From Podarcis raffonei (Eukaryota; Chordata; Lepidosauria; Squamata; Lacertidae): 64,000 nucleotides of DNA. The position numbers and the translations under genes were made by a program. This document shows, piece after piece, positions 16,761-29,900 of the stretch (positions within the stretch are counted from its first letter, which is position 1; each line of letters starts with the position of its first letter). The DNA is taken from the NCBI RefSeq assembly GCF_027172205.1, contig NC_070602.1:22662501-22726500 (forward strand), written 5' to 3'. The notes beneath the pieces are model-generated. The model was given only the letters and a program-made list of their open reading frames with translations, made no database searches and was not told the origin of the DNA.

Positions 16761-19700
16761 TCCTCGTTTTGGGACGCTTCAGTGGCACTTAGTGGGTGGG
16801 GCAGGTTAAGCAGTTGTTGTTTAGTCGCGTCCGACTCTTCGTGACCCCATGGACCAGAGCACGCCAGGCACTCCTGCCTTCCACTGCCTCCCGCAGTTTG
16901 GTTAAACTCATGCTGGTAGCTTCGAGAACACTGTCCAACCATCTCGTCCTCTGTCGTCCCCTTCTCCTTGTGCCCTCCATCTTTCCCAACATCAGGGTCT
17001 TTTCCAGGGAGTCTTCTCTTCTCATGAGGTGGCCAAAGTATTGGAGCCTCAGCTTCAGGATCTGTCCTTCCAGTGAGCACTCAGGGCTGATTTCCTTCAG
17101 AATGGATAGGTTTGATCTTCTTGCAGTCCATGGGACTCTCAAGAGTCTCCTCCAGCACCATAATTCAAAAGCATCAATTATTCGGCGATCAGCCTTCTTT
17201 ATGGTCCAGCTCTCACTTCCATACATCACTACTGGGAAAACCATAGCTTGTTGGCAAGATGATGTCTCTGCTTTTTAAGATGCTGTCTAGGTTTGTCATT
17301 GCTTTTCTCCCAAGAAGCAGGTGTCTTTTAGGGTTCCCTAATCCGCAGACCCTCCAAGGGTCCCTGTTTTCCAGGGACACCCAGTCCCGGATTTACAGAA
17401 GCCGTCGCGGTTTCTGATTTGATCCCCGAATGTCCCGCTTTTCCTTAGGGCGTCCCTATTTTCATCGGAGAAATGTTGGAGGGTGTGGCGGAATGTCCCT
17501 ATTTTCTTTGGATAAATTTTGGAGTTATGGAGTTATACGACCCTCCGAGCTGTCTGAAGGCAATCTTGTATAGGGAAGTGGGTTTTTTTTAAAAAAAAGT
17601 TCAATTATGTTTTTCTATATGTTGGAAGCTGCCCAGAGTGGCTGGAACAACCCGGTCAGATGTGTGGGGTATAAGTAGTGAAATTGTCATCATGGAATGG
17701 GACGTCTCTATTTTCATCGAAAAAATGTTGGAGGGTATGAATCCATCCTAATTGCTTTTATGGTCTCTGCTCATAGTATTAATAATAAGTTTATTTATAC
17801 CCCGCCCATCTGGCTGGGTTGCCCCAGCCACTCTATATTTCTATACTATCCTTGTGTCCTATTGCTTGAAAGGTGGGGATGTTTAGAGAGACAGAGAGAG
17901 ACAGAGAGATTTTTGAGATCACCCTTGTATATTGTACTCAACCCTGGTATTTGTTAGAGGAAGGGTGATCTCGAAAGTCTGAAAAAAATAACGAAGTAAA
18001 CTCTTGTTCTCCGCCTTTTTCAACTGACAGGATACTAACGATCATTGGAAATGGCTAATCCCCTATTAAAGCATGTTCATATAATTGTAAGCTGGGTGGC
18101 ACAGAGGAGTGTTTTTCTTTTTATTCCTTCCTGGTGGGGAAGTGCAGGGCAACTAACTCTGCTGCTAATGGCAGGGAGTACAAAATAGGGAAGTGGTGGT
18201 TCGGCTTGAAGGACAAGGGTGAGTCACAATCCTAGTTTGAAGGGTACTGCTTAGTTCAAAACATTGTCCACTCCACTGATATCTGTATAATGTATCTTTG
18301 CTGTGCCTTAGCTACTTTACTTGTGCAGTATTAAATAATTTTTTTCTGTCCAAAACATATGACCAGCTTGCTATTTTGAAAACATGTGATTTTTAAAAAT
18401 AATTTGATAATAGTGTTGCACATGACATGACTTTCTTTGCTTTTGGCACAACTTTAATCTTTCATTTTTTCATGATATCTACTAGTGATAAGGCAAACAT
18501 GCTTGCCTCCAAGGTGCAGTCACCTTATCAACTTACAAGCAAGTGTGATATATCCTGGTCACGCCTGCATTTCACTTCTGGTACAACATAACTTGATTAG
18601 CTTCATGAGTATATTGTATTGCTTGTGTTAATTGACTGGAAATAATTTACCACATTCATATCCTGTCCTTGCTCCAAGGAGCTCATTGTACCATTCATGG
18701 GCTAACTAATTTGATCACTTACAACAACTCGTAAGGTAGTTCAGACTGAAATGTTGTGACTTTTTTCAGGACTGAGACACATTTAAAAGAAATATATTTT
18801 TCTAGTCAAACACTCTGTGTGACACCCCATTAAGTGGAAACTGGACTAGTTTCCTCTTGATATTCCTTCCAGGCCTTAAACTTTATTAATATTCTTATAA
18901 ATTAACTCCCCCTCCAAGGTTTTGGGTACAGTTTAATAGATTATATGCGGAAAACACTTCTGTATACAATGAGGTTACTCAGTACCCCCTTCTACAGCTG
19001 TTGTCTCTTATGCCTTCCAAAAAGCAGCTCCAGAGCATTGGTCCAGCTTGACAGCGTGAGAAGCAAACTTGAGCTCCACTTTAATGATAAACAGTTCTTC
19101 AAAAAAGATTCCACTTCCATGAAAAGAAAAAACTTTGTATGAAATGTTTTCAGAAATTTAAATGCAGAGCTCATGTTCTATTTTCTGAAGTAAGAAGACA
19201 CAGGGATATAGAAGCCTTTTAGCTAAATCAGTTATGATTGCATAAAGCCACAAATATAATTATATGTCTCAAAGATACATCATCCTACACACATTTTTTC
19301 TGACAAAACATTGTGCACACCCTATTTCCTCAACTTCTAAGCTGGAATGTGACATTGTCGTTGTTGTTTTGCAAAGCAGCCCTATATACAGGCTGAATGA
19401 AAATGTTCTGTCATCAACACTTTTCTTGAAATTGGGAAGTGTTTGCTACTTCATTCTGAACTCATTAGTATGATTGAACAATTGATGCCCGAAGGATTCA
19501 ATCAAGTCACCACTGGCTTCCTATTTGACCCTTAGTACAGCCCTGAGCCAAGGACTGTTCTCTCATCCCCAGAATTATTCCTTTTAGCCACTTTCTCCCA
19601 TGCAGGCGAAGAAATGGGTAAAGAGGCTCTTTAATACCTTCTTCAGCTGTGAACCACAAGAAGTTCTCTGTCCTCATTATATAAATCCCTCTATTTGCCT

Positions 19701-22700
19701 GTGTAGTAGTTTGTGCATGGTGGCAAGCTGCTTAGAGCTCTTAGAGAGCCTCTGTTTATGGTCCCACTTGCAGTGCTATCCGATACATGTTTAGCCTGAA
19801 GTAAGCCCAACCATGGTTAGTCTTGCTTGTTCTCAGGTAGATGTGCATATGATTGCAGTCTTAGTACGGGAGGTGATTATGATTACAGCGGTACCTCAGT
19901 TTACGAACTTAATCCGTTCCGGAAGTCCGTTCTTAAACCAAAGCCATTCTTAAACCGAGGCGCTCTTTCCCTAATGAGGCTTCCCACCACCACTACCCTT
20001 CCACGGTTCGGCTTCCGTTCGTTGACCGAGGTAAAGTTGGCTAACAAGAACACTACTTCCAGCTTTGCGGAGTTCATATACCAGGGCTGTTACCAGTTCG
20101 TAAACAGGGCTGTTTTTAAACCAAGGTGAAAAGGTGAAGGACTCCTGACAGTTAAGTCCAGTTGCAAACGACTCTGGGGTTGCGGCGCTCATCTCGCTTT
20201 ACTGGCCGAGGGAGCCGATGTTTGTCCGCAGGCAGTTTTTCCAGGTCATGTGGGCAGCATGACCAAGCTACTTCTGGCGAAACAAGAGAAGCGCACAGAA
20301 ACGCTGTTTACTTTCCCGCTGGAGCGGTACCTATTTATCTACTTGCACTTTGATGTGCTTTTGAACTGCTAGGTTCAAAACTGCTAGGTTGGCAGGAGCA
20401 GGGACTGAGCAATGGGAGCTCACCCCGTCATGGGGTTTCGAACCACCGACCTGATTGGCAAGCCCTAGGCTCAGTGGTTTACACCACAGCACCACCCGTG
20501 TCCCTTAAATCGAGGTACCACTGTATTTCTTTTTTTCAGTTTTCTGTTGTGAGCAATAAAAGTTACTGAAGCATGGCAATCCCTGGAATATTTCAGTGAT
20601 TGTGTTAAAGCTTCTGTTGCTTTTCCTGCTGAGGAGGATTGGGTTAGAAAGCAAGCAACTAATTTAACTGTAGCCCACTATTTAGTCAAAGTAGCTTGCA
20701 ACAGTTGCAAGCCGTTAAAAAGATGCGGCAAAAGATGGTGGAAGGATACTTGAGTATAGTCATACCTCAGGTTACAGATGCTTCAGGTTGTATTTTTTTG
20801 GGTTACGGACCGCCAAAACCCGGAAGTAATGGAACAGGTTTCAGAAGCGCCAAATTGCAACCCGCCCGTGCACAGATGCACCACTGCGGGTTACAAACGT
20901 GCATCCCACACGGATCATGTTTGCAACCCGAGCGTCCACTGTATAGCAGTCCCTTCTGCCACCTGATGGTCCACATGCCAGGTTTTTCCCTGCAGAGGCA
21001 GGGACAAGAAGGAGCTGCAAATGGATTTGGGCTGGCTGAAAGTATTGCTTGTGTGGATAGAGGTAATGTTGCTGACCCTTCAGTCTTCAATTGTAAATAT
21101 GACTCAAAAGATTGCTGACCCAAAGACTTAAATATTTTTGTATCCTGTGACCATTGGCATAATTGGCATTGTGAAGTTCAATCAAGTATGACAACCACAT
21201 TGAAGAAGAGAGAAAATTCCAATGCCATATATTTATGAATAGATGTGTGTCTGACAATGTTAACTGCTATTCACGTGCCTGCTGACATTAGGCAGTAGCC
21301 CTTGATGGAGTTGTACCTCAGTCTGCCTAATAGGAGACCAAATTATTAAAAATACTTTTTTCAGTAGCTTTTCCTGTCCATTTTCTCTTCATTTGGAGCA
21401 GTGGTAAACTTTATTATATAATACAGTTGATGTGCATATTTTGTCACAGAATCCAATATGTGCAACAATATGCATGGCCTAGTTTGCTAGTAGCTGCACA
21501 GTAAATATGTGGGATTGATTGGCCAAGAGAAGAAAGGCCTAAAGAGGCAATTCAGAAAAGCTCAAGTGATTGGGACTGGGCTTCTGCTGTTGCACAATTT
21601 TTGTGATATGTACCTTTGCATGGACTTCGCTGGATAATGCTTCTATAATAAAAATGGAAGTGACTTAAAAGCTCTTGAAGAAACAGTCTGTTCAACTTCG
21701 TGTCTATAGACCTGTCCATTTCACTGTCAAGAGAGGGAGAGCATTTCTCAAAGTGACAAAACATAGAAGTCTTTTAAAAACACAACATTCCAGCTAAAGC
21801 AGTTGATGCTGATTATTAATGGAGAATTCTTAATTCCTTAGGTGTAACTTGAGTTAATACCTCTCGGTACCTTCCAACGTAAAGCATAGTTAGTTTAAGA
21901 TAACCCAAATTAGATCTTTCATGAGGTCTGTACTGTACAGGGGGGAAGGCATTCAGGCCCAAACCTCATTTGAATACATGTGTTTACTGTCCTCAGGGCA
22001 ATTTAAAGGTTCAGTGTGCTTATTGGCAGCCCATATTCACCGATCTTTCTTCAATAAAAAAAACAGTCTCTAATCCTGGAACCAACATTAGCTCTCCTGG
22101 CCATTGGAAGGAGTTAGCAAAGCTAGCAGCTAGACTCAAAATCACCAAACATTGGAAGTCTGCATCATAGAATCATAGAATCATAGAGTTGGAAGAGACC
22201 ACAAGGGCCATCGAGTCCAACCCCCTGCCAAGCAGGAAACACCATCAGAGCACTCCTGAAATATGGTTGTCAAGCCTCTGCTTAAAGACCTCCAAAGAAG
22301 GAAACTCCACCACACTCCTTGGCAGCAAATTCCACTGTCGAACAGCTCTTACTGTCAGGAAGCATCAGGTTGGGTCCCTCAAGAAATGAATGGTTTAAGA
22401 GGCTGTGAGGCATGGCCTTATGTGAGCATTAACCCGTTGCAGGTGTTCTAAAAGGGGTCACAAAGCAATACCATTTTGATGTTGTATAGTCTCTGTTCAT
22501 ACACTATATAAATAAAAATAGCACGTTCATAGACCCTTCCGCCCATGACATATGCCTCTGTGTGGTGAGACTACCTTATTGATATGTGACTCTTACTTTC
22601 CAAATGCCCTTTCTTAGAATCTATCTTCTTATGATGTCTGCAAAAGTGTACGGAGCCTTCTGTTAATTTTATTCCCACTGCAATAGCATACTCCACACAA

Positions 22701-23927
22701 CCATAGTTCTTTGTGTCTTTATTATTTATCTTGTTTGAATGTTGTTTTTGAAAGCTCAGTAAACACGTCCTTAAAAAAACCCCAGCATTTGAACAATGAA
22801 ACCATGGCAAGACATTGTAATGTTCATTGTGGCGTTCTTTTCTTTTCTTACATTTCCATTCGTTAGCAAGAAGGCTCCCTGTGTGCCCAGCATTGCTTGA
22901 ATAACTTACTACAAGGGGAATATTTCAGTCCTGTAGAACTGTCTTCTATTGCACAGCAACTGGATGAAGAAGAGCGAATAAGGATGGCAGAAGGAGGACT
23001 TTCTAGTGAAGAGTATCAAACATTTTTACAGGTAACAGCCTTTAAAACTCTTCAGATGAACTGGCATTAATTCACCAGCTTGTTTTATGCAAATTTAATA
23101 TGCTTAAAATGGGATGGGTCTACCAAATATATTTCCTGGGTACCTATTTTATTTGCCTGGGGTGGTTTGTGGTTTACTAAAAATATGTTTAAGCATGAAT
23201 AAATTGTGAAGAATGGGCATAACTCATTCTCAGCTTCTGTCCCCGTCGTCCCCCCCCCCCCCCGCCAAAGTCTTTCTAGTAATACGGATTAATCACCTTC
23301 CCCCTTCCCCCTTTTCCATTTGTTTTTGAACAGCAGCCTTCTGGAAACATGGATGACAGTGGCTTCTTCTCTATTCAAGTAAGCATTCTCCTTGTAGTCT
23401 CCGTTCTTAAAAAGTGTGTTTTAGTGAGAGTTCAATCTATGTTCACATTTTTGAGCCTGTTTAGGAGACAATTCAGATCCCTGTGGCTGCAACCCTACAG
23501 ATAATTTTGATCTTTATATGCCACTAATTTTTCAGTAACATTTAGGCAGCCTTATAGTTTTTATAGACATTTCCTTTAAATCAGAAGTCTTCTACGTACT
23601 TGGGATTTGTGGTTTACATGTATCTTTCAAAGTGGCAAAAGCATTAAAGTGGTGAATGATTTTTTTATTACACAATTGAAATATGCAGTTATACAATTTC
23701 ATTTTGTTTGGTGATAGAATTCCCTTCAATTTGTGCTCTTGGTAAATAGATCAGCCCATGGGTCCTTTAAGGCTTATATTTAATGGAAATATTTCTTTGT
23801 TTCTCTGAATGGTGCAGCAAGAAAGTGATAATTGCAGCTCCATGTTGTACAAGGCCTGTCTGTAACAATTTTAGTGTTCACACTGATGTTTCCTGAATCA
23901 GGCAAGCAAAATGTGAAAGGTGTGTTG

Positions 23928-23977
<50 letters not shown>

Positions 23978-26900
23978 AAGAAACACTTCTCTTGTTTGCA
24001 TTTTAAGCTGTTTCATGGGTATCTCAGACTAAAAGATGGACTATATATTTAGTAAGTAACTAGTGCCAAGAAAATATTGAGTAAATAACTAGGGCCAGGA
24101 GCTTCAGATCCGTGTACATGACTGTGTGAGAGCTCCACACTTCACACGTATGCTACAGAAAACACCAGTGTTAAAAAGAAGAAAGAAATTCTTGAAACTG
24201 GCAGACTTACAATTGCAACTTGCAACTTACAATTCCACTTTGCTTTAAATAGTATTCCTTTTCTTGTACAGGGTGTCTGAGGTGAATTGTCTCTGTGATT
24301 TCCCAACTGCCTTTTTCCTAAACAGCTTTAAAAAGTGTGTGCCATGAACTGTATTTTGAACTGAAAATGTAAAATCAAATGTATTTGACATTCTTCAGAA
24401 ATGTGCAGAAAGTACTTTGGGAAGGTCTCAATAGTAATTCTGGATAGTATACCTCTTGTGCAAATATCCTGACCTGCTTAGAACATGGGTGGTTTTTGTT
24501 TTGTATCTTAGAGCATGCTAGGACAAAGTGAAATCTTTTGTAGTTATGGAGCTTGCTGAATTAGGCAAATTGCCTCTCAATAGCTTGCCAACATCCAGTT
24601 CAGGCATTCAGCATAAATGAAGTGCAAAACAAAACAAAGTGACAATTGTATAGCTGTTTATAACACCAGTTCAGGAGTGTTATGCCTTTTGAGAATTTCC
24701 TCGTCAAATTGTGTATTCGTTATTCACCCTTAAATGTGTTATATATGTGGTCTGCTGAATGTAGATTCATGAAGGTTGACTTTTGAATTTTCTCATCCCA
24801 GTGGTTTCCTTTTAATAAAACTTAAATTTTTTCCAGTCCCAGCTTTGTGAAAACAATATATTTGTTTTTATAGTGGCTAAAATGGTTGCATTGCTTAAAT
24901 TTTATAACTGACTGGTTTGTCTCATGAAAAGTGCTGTTTTTTGACAGGTTATAAGCAATGCCTTGAAAGTTTGGGGTTTAGAACTAATCCTCTTCAACAG
25001 CCCAGAGTATCAGAGGCTCGGGATCGACCCTATGTAAGAATTTCTTTTTAGCTCCCTGCTTCCATTATATCAAAAAAAAAAAAATGCAAGAAAAAGAAAC
25101 CCTATCATTTTCCTCAGAGTTCCTTTTGAAAATTAGTATATCAAGTTCTGGTTTTATCCCCTCAGCATTTTCTTTTTCATATTATTGAGGCCTTACATGT
25201 CCATTTGTCCTCTGAGCCTTCATGACATCTCAGTATCTGTGGCATCACAGAATGCTGATTTTGAATGGTACGTGGCATCATATCTGCTTTATGACATCAT
25301 GGTGTGTGTCTATTAATATATATGCTTTATATATACAAAAATATCATCAAAAGAGTGCTATCTCAATTCTCTGAACCATCAAAATATTTAAATGATCAAA
25401 TATCTGATTGAAATTGTAGCTGAATTTAATAAAATGCTTAAAATGATAGCAAATTGACACCAATAATAGTAAAAAAAAAACCTTTAAAATACGAGCTCTA
25501 ATAATTCTTTGTATACGTTGTGTTTTTCTTCTTTTAGAAATGAAAGATCTTTTATTTGTAACTATAAGGAACACTGGTTTACAGTTCGAAAATTAGGAAA
25601 ACAGGTGACATTCTATTTTTTTTCTTGTTTAAGAATTAACGTCAAGCTTGGGTGTCAGAAGAATGTTGCTTTTAGGGCCAAGTATTATAATTGCGTATTT
25701 GACAGCCTAAGACTGTAGTTGAATAACATTCACAGCTGTTTACTTGCATCACAGAACAACCATGTAGTTTGGCATAAATGTGCATAATATGAAGGGCAGC
25801 ATCCCAACAAAATTCCAGCCTTTGGGCCACAGTTCTTTAAGTCTCCTTTCAAATCAATTACAAGACGGCATCTACCAATACTGGAAGGAGTGGGGAGATG
25901 ATTGTATTGTTGATTTCTTTAAGAAAGCAAGAATGGGGGAGCACTTCAGTGTTTGACAGCGCTTGCACAGCATGCAAAGAAGTAAATGAAATGAGATAGA
26001 GTTTAAAAATAAATAAATTAAGTGACCTACTTTTTTTAAAAAACAAACACCTTATCCTGTGAGGAGATGGGGCTAGTATTTGCCACTTAAAAATAAGAGA
26101 GAATAAAAATAAGATAATCTGGCATGTTGAAGAGCTGTTGCTCATCCTCCGCATCACAAGTTATATAAAATAAGATGGTTCAAATAGTTGTGGCAGCTAC
26201 ATTCCACGAGGCAGTTACAGTCATAATGTGTTCTCTGTGGGGAGAACATCAAATTTTTTGGGGGGGTAACAAATTGTTATACCTTGAGTGTTCATGAACA
26301 CAGGTCTTTCTCAGCAGAAGCATGAGCTATTTGGACTGATATTTGAACAAAGACTGCACATTTAGTTGGGCATTTATGTAAAACTGTATCCTGCTTTTCA
26401 TAAAATGGTTTCCCATCAGTTAAAAATTTGATGGCAGGTGCTGTACACCAACAAACGCCCTGTCTTCAGTCTGTCAGGCAAAAAAGGCAAGATGAACAAA
26501 TGAGGGGAGCAATCAGTTCAATAGTGCCAGAACACAGTTGGGGTTGCTAAAAATGAACTCCTAGAACACTTTTAGTCACCTATTGACATCTCCTACTCTA
26601 GTTGGTAGGTGCCTGTTTTGCTGCTCACTTCTTCTGAGGTCTAGGTGAACAGCCAAATCATGCTACATAGAATCAGAATTGCAGGGTTGGAAGACAGCCA
26701 GCGTGTCATCTAGTGTAACCCCTGCAGTGCAGGAATCTCAGCTAAAGCATCCTTGACAGATCGCATGAGCGTTTTGGCTGACGTAATCAAAACTCGAGAA
26801 CGTATGGTGAACTGTGCCCAAGCTAGGAGATGAGGCATTTCAAAGAATGAGGCATGACAGTTTCCAGCTCATAAAGAGTTTTGGAGATGTAAAAATGCAC

Positions 26901-29900
26901 CCTATATCAGTTCAGTCAAAGGATGTTCTAGGTTGAAAGTTTAGTTGTGGCAATGAAATTTAATGTTAGATTAATTGCTAATAGGTAATACCTTGGACGT
27001 ACACAAATCCCACAGCTTTCTTAGATACTATTTTGTGACTTGTGTCCAGTTTTCTCTGCCTTTTTATATGCTGTTAAGAAATTATGTATATAACACACAA
27101 GGCAATATTAGCCCCTATAAATAACAACACTTCAAACCTTCTTTTCTCACACTGCTCTAAGCCAAAATATTTGAATAAGATATGCAGAGATGACTATTAC
27201 CAGGAATACATCTTGATATGGTGATTTAGAAGTAAAGCAAAGCCATGGTTTGATGTTAAGAGAAGGAGCAGGACCAAGCCTCAGGCTCACATGCTTCGTC
27301 TTTGCTTGCGTATCAGGTTTAACAATATTTGATTCGGATTTCTGACCGCCAAAGATTTGCCAATGGTTTGATGGGTTCAAACAAAATGGCACGCCGTGAT
27401 TGACAGTTTTTGATCTCTGTGCTTCTACCTGCTCATTCTTCCAATTCAAAACGAGTTTTTGGCACTAAGGCTGAATGCTCCCAAAATCTGTTTAGTAAAT
27501 CTGACACCTCTGTGATATTAAAGCATTGCAGCTGATTTCTCTTTGGGTTGTCTATTCAGTACATTAGTCCCGTAACCTACAGATTGATCAGTGTTCCTAG
27601 ACAAAAGCAACCAGAGTTGTTGTATGGTACAGTGGTACCTCTGGTTACGAACTTAATTTGTTCTGGAGGTCCGTTCTTAACCTGAAACCGTTCTTAACCC
27701 GAGGTACTACGTCCAGGTTAGCGGAGTCTGTAACCTGAAGTGTTTGTAACCCAAGGTGCTTGTAACCACTGTATTTCTGATGCAGTGGTTGCTAATTGTT
27801 AACGTAATTTCTCTCTGGCCTTAGAAACTTCTGCACCAGAAACTGCAATGTGCACAGTTCTCTCCCATGCATGGCTAGCACTTCCTTTGAGCCCAGCCTA
27901 GATCTGCCCCCCGACTAAATGCTAAAGCTCCCACTGCAAGTAACCCATAAACTTTGGAGGCGACTGGAGCTTTGACCAATTCAGAAGTTATTTGCAAGCG
28001 TCAGTTTAGCTTTATTCAGATAATTACTCTTCAATTTCTTTATTAGGCTATAGTGGCAACCCTACTGAAATTTCAGATGAAGCAGGCAATAAGCAGTACT
28101 TAGTTCATTCACTCATGCTTGAAAGTTGTGTGCACTCATAACAATTACATATAGAGCAGGCAGGTGTTTGCCATGTACAAAAATAAATGGACTAAATCAC
28201 ATGTTAACTACTTTTATTTGAAATCTTTTTTCTAAAATTACAGTGGTTCAACTTGAATTCTCTCTTGACGGGTCCAGAACTAATATCTGATACTTATCTT
28301 GCACTTTTCCTGGCCCAGTTACAACAGGAAGGTAATGCTAACTTTGAAATATTGAGCCCTGTTATTTGAAAGCAAGAGTAAAATTCAAAGGCCAACCAAT
28401 GATGTTCATGCAAGAAGTCTGTCTTCCTCAATTTTATGAATAAAACAATGACATCCACTAAGTGTACTAGTTATAATGAAGGGAAGACAGAATCCAAAAT
28501 ACTGGCAAATGACAGTTTTATTCTTTTCCCTATTCCCCCTGCTCTTCCCCACCCCCCTTTGTAATGTTTCTTGATAAGTTTTGGTCTCTCATATTTTGGC
28601 TACTTGCTTTTACTTTCTTCAGGCTATTCAATATTTGTGGTAAAGGGTGACCTTCCAGATTGTGAGGCTGACCAGTTACTGCAAATGGTTCGGGTGCAGC
28701 AGATGCAGCGGCCAAAATTGATTGGGGAAGAGACACTGCAATCAAGAGATCAGAGGTAAGGTAAATAAAAACTTGTATTTTAATCAGTGTTGAGCGTTGG
28801 ATGTGAGTAACATTGAACTCTGAAAGTAAGCAAGGAAATACAGTAAGAGATAACTACTACCCTTTTGTAGGAGGAGTGAGAGTAATTCAAAACATCTTTT
28901 TCTCTGCCTGCTTTTATCTGCAAAACGCTTTTGTGTAGGCTAGAGATGAACTCTTAGCTTCCTTGTCCCTGAGTCTTCACTTGCCACTTCTTCCAACTTC
29001 GTGGCTGTTGTCCTCCACACAATACTAAGTAGGACATCTATTTCCCTATGCCACCTTATCAGTGGGAAGGTTGTATAAGAACAATAAAAGGTACAGGCAG
29101 CCCCCCACTGATGTGTGTTCAATATGTGTCTGACCATGTATCGCACCAAACCCGGAAGTAACCCAGAAACATAATAAAAGACGCCCCTAAGAAGGTGGAA
29201 TGGGGGCAGAGTAGGTAGTGGGGGCAGAACGGGATGTTTGCAGGCTTTTTCAATTGCACCCAATTTCATGGAAGTGTGCTATGATGCAGAACACAGCACC
29301 CACGCAAATCGGGTTGCCTATATATCAGATTTGGAATTACAAGTTTTACATTATGTCTGTATAGTGCACTGCTGGGGGGTGGGGAAAACTTCATTTGTAT
29401 AGAAACACTAAAGAGCATGCTTCCCTAGGTTTATAGCTATCCATCTGAATGCAAATCTACCAAGGATTCCAAGCAAAGAGAGCTGTTCCAAAGAGCCCAC
29501 CCATGATAATATTCACCACCTTTCCTCCTGCCACACCTCTGTTGAAAGGCATCCTCAATTATTAGATTCATACTAACCATATTCCATATCTTAAGTCAGC
29601 AAAGCATTTTGAGCTCTGCTTACCTGTTTAGCAGGTTTCCAGAATGGCAAAACAACATTTGTCTTTGACTACATAAATGTCATCAGTTGTGACTCATAAA
29701 GAAATGAATGCTCTCACTATGATGGAGAAAACCTAACTCGGTTAATCAAAGTGTAGTGCAGTTTAATAGGTGTGTGGCAACACTCCCTAACTTGGTGGAG
29801 GGAGTGCCTGCCTCTTCCAGAATTATTGACGTGAAGAAAACCCCATTCCCTGTTATCCTCTATTGTTACGTTCCGGGCTAGAACTGGGAATGCAGCTTGA

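Larger units (their letters stand above)
16528..22866 (+). other. ATXN3 intron 1, repeat content
   Basis: Besides the BovB, Tigger-like, SINE and CR1 elements listed separately, this 6.3-kb intron is AT-rich unique-looking sequence. Repeat-free stretches at about 17850-19880 and 20945-22160 show no exon-like frames supported by splice sites. Confidence 0.7.

Noticed and set aside
16244-16809. Gly/Arg-rich frames around ATXN3 exon 1
   Set aside because: CpG-island composition; only the eight-residue MEAIFHER frame joins correctly to exon 2.
23780-24016. Cys-Val repeat frame
   Set aside because: It is a translation of the (CA)n microsatellite.
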